Assembly (NCBI GenBank): GCA_950075905.1
Contig: CATMVR010000299.1
Coordinates: forward strand, 1-6,470
Source: an uncultured Persicitalea sp.
GTDB lineage: Bacteria; Bacteroidota; Bacteroidia; Cytophagales; Spirosomataceae
Direction of reading: 5' to 3'
DNA length: 6,470 nt
Each line of letters starts with the position of its first letter. The stretch's first letter is position 1. Both the position numbers and the translations under genes were made by a program. The notes below the pieces were generated by a model. The model had not been told where the DNA came from, ran no database searches, and saw only the letters and a program-made list of their open reading frames with translations. This document shows, one piece after another, positions 4,886 to 6,470 of the stretch.

Positions 4886-6470
4886 TCACTTCAACGTCTT
4901 GATATAAGACAGCAGATCTGCTACCTGCTTGTCGCTATACTGATCAATCAAGCCCTTTGTCATGAACGAGCGACCGCCCAGGAAGCCCTGGCTTTTGATG
5001 GCGTCCGCCTCCACAAACACCTTACTACCTCCCATAAAGGCGATGGTCGTGCCGCGCTCGTCCTTACTGACGAGGTAGCCCTCCACGCTGCTATTGTCTT
5101 TTTTGGTCACCCGATAGACGGCGTAGCCGGACTCCACGGCGGCATCCGGGTCCAGAATGGCGGTAAGCAGCGCTTCGTTTTCCCGGGAGGCCGAGCCGTC
5201 GAGCGCGGGAGCAATGTTCTGTCCTTCGGTACCTACCTGATGGCACAGCAGGCAGGTCTGAAACAGCAGCTTTCCTTCTGCGGGATTTCCGGCCTGCTTT
5301 TCCGCAATGGCCATGTAGCGGTTGAGCTTTTCGTGGAAGGCCCGCTTCTTTTCCTCTTCGCGCTTTTTTACTCCGGCCAGGAGGGTCTGGGCGCGGGGGC
5401 TACTTTTGGTACTAGCTACCATTCGCTCCGCCGTAGGTAGGTCAAAGTCCGACAGACCGAGCTGCTTTTTACCGTAGCTGTTCAGCAGCAAACCGGCTCC
5501 CTCCGCCGAGGCGGAAAGGGTCTTAGCCAGTTCGGCTTTCTCGTTTGAACTCAATGTGGGCAGCCATCCAACCAGCGCCTGCTCGCCCTGCGCCGGACTG
5601 GCTCGGGTAAGATTCCCGAGGGCCATGGCTCGGGCCCCAAAGCCGATGTCCGGATTTTTCACGACGGAATGCAGTACTTTCTGCCCGGCCTCCGAATCCG
5701 TTTCGAGGGCTTTCAGGGCGAGGGTAAAGGTCTTATCGGAAACCCGCCCGTTCAGCAGTCCCATGACTTCCGGTTGGGCATTTTTTATCTTAAAACGACC
5801 AACGGCATCGAGCGCCAGGTTTTGATCGGCCTCCGCGTTGCTTTTCAACAGCGCACGAACCGGGGTAGTCAACAACGTAGATAGCGCCGCCGACTGTACC
5901 TGACTCTGGTTTTGCAGCGCGTACGAAACGTAGGTTTTGGCGTAAGCGGTGGCTTCCAGATTGGATTTCACGGCAGCTACCACCTGCGGATTGTTCAGCA
6001 TCCCGGCTATACTGACGAAGGTAGACTCGTCCAGCTCCGTGATGCCGGATTGGGGCCAGTACGTCAGAAAGAGGGCATCCCGCTGCGCGGGAGGAAGGGC
6101 CTGAATGGCCCAGAGTATGTTTTGTGTTGGTATATCAGAAAAACCGGCCAGATAGCTTTGTAATTCCTGTGGATATTGTTCCAGCGCTTTGCGGGCCAGG
6201 AAACGCTCAAACTTTCGTTCGTACGCCCCACCCAGGGCGTTACCGGGCAATTCGGGTTTGGACGCCCGCACCAGTAGTTCGATGACCTCCCGGTTGGCCT
6301 GCCCGGCTTCGCCCAGGGTACGTAGTATTTGGGCGCGGATCATGGGGTTGGGGTGCTCCACCAGGCCCTTGACCTGCGAGGTGATTTCGGCAAGGGGTAA
6401 GGAAAAACTATTCAGCGAACGAATGGCTTCCCGTTGTAAATCCGGCAGGGGCGATTGTACCAGCGCAGCC
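4886..6470 (-). CDS. Helical (HEAT-like) repeat protein with C-terminal cytochrome c (TIGR02603-type heme) domain, N-terminus outside the window
   Basis: The frame stays open to the right edge, so 527 residues of a larger protein are visible; the GTG at 6361 is internal. Residues 1 to about 360 (from the window edge) are alpha-helical repeats such as NPMIRAQILRTLGEAG and NLALDAVGRFKI, HEAT-like. A basic, charged helix (KKREEEKKRAFHEKLNRYM) then leads to the heme domain: GNPAEGKLLFQTCLLCHQVGTEG, with CxxCH at C406, C409 and H410. Next come IAPALDG, AILDPDAAVESGY, KKDNSSVEGYL and SFMTKGLIDQYSDKQVADLLSYIKTL. This order matches TIGR02603, the heme-binding domain first described in Planctomycetes and Verrucomicrobia. 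The Met in SFMTKGL is the likely second heme ligand. In known members a PQQ-dehydrogenase-like or membrane-bound dehydrogenase propeller precedes this part, so the protein is probably a periplasmic sugar or alcohol oxidoreductase passing electrons to its own cytochrome; that propeller is not visible here. I see no terminator after the TGA stop. Confidence 0.9.
   Translation of the reverse strand, partial: AALVQSPLPDLQREAIRSLNSFSLPLAEITSQVKGLVEHPNPMIRAQILRTLGEAGQANREVIELLVRASKPELPGNALGGAYERKFERFLARKALEQYPQELQSYLAGFSDIPTQNILWAIQALPPAQRDALFLTYWPQSGITELDESTFVSIAGMLNNPQVVAAVKSNLEATAYAKTYVSYALQNQSQVQSAALSTLLTTPVRALLKSNAEADQNLALDAVGRFKIKNAQPEVMGLLNGRVSDKTFTLALKALETDSEAGQKVLHSVVKNPDIGFGARAMALGNLTRASPAQGEQALVGWLPTLSSNEKAELAKTLSASAEGAGLLLNSYGKKQLGLSDFDLPTAERMVASTKSSPRAQTLLAGVKKREEEKKRAFHEKLNRYMAIAEKQAGNPAEGKLLFQTCLLCHQVGTEGQNIAPALDGSASRENEALLTAILDPDAAVESGYAVYRVTKKDNSSVEGYLVSKDERGTTIAFMGGSKVFVEADAIKSQGFLGGRSFMTKGLIDQYSDKQVADLLSYIKTLK

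Overview
The window looks like chromosomal DNA from a Bacteroidota bacterium, most likely of the order Cytophagales (Spirosoma/Dyadobacter-like). This is inferred from the gene families: a TIGR02603-type cytochrome c with helical repeats, a VPS10/BNR-type repeat relic, a histidine kinase with the HEIQNPLNFVNNF box, and an outer-membrane barrel whose signal peptide ends in SFCQ. Shine-Dalgarno sequences are also absent or weak, with A-rich stretches before the likely start codons. No rRNA, tRNA, CRISPR array or intact mobile element is visible.

Layout. Bases 1-202 (+) hold the C-terminal end of a LytTR DNA-binding protein. Bases 196-540 hold no intact gene. They carry a decayed, chimeric relic on the minus strand: a VPS10/BNR-repeat segment joined in frame to a short piece of a TIGR02603 heme domain. 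Bases 633-3774 (-) form a tight three-gene unit, transcribed right to left: an outer-membrane beta-barrel protein, a small secreted PstS-like substrate-binding protein (the two are 1 nt apart, TGA-C-ATG), and a membrane HAMP sensor histidine kinase. A 400-base non-coding stretch (3775-4174) follows, with a probable terminator for the next gene and an unusual cluster of AAGGT/ACCTT half-sites. Bases 4175-4597 (-) encode a single-domain BLUF blue-light photoreceptor. Bases 4886-6470 (-) encode the C-terminal 527 residues of a large protein with helical (HEAT-like) repeats and a C-terminal cytochrome c domain; its N-terminus lies outside the window.

How the genes may work together. The barrel, binding protein and kinase look like a sensing cassette: a channel for entry, a periplasmic binder, and a kinase with an extracytoplasmic domain. 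No ABC permease, ATPase or response regulator is nearby. The BLUF gene lies directly upstream in the same orientation. Its upstream region shares a 10-base quasi-palindrome (ACCTTAGGTA) with the cassette's upstream region, which hints at co-regulation without proving it. The cytochrome gene and the LytTR gene look like separate units. The relic near the left end is related to the last part of the cytochrome gene near the right end, in the same orientation, so the middle block is bracketed by two diverged copies of one short coding segment.
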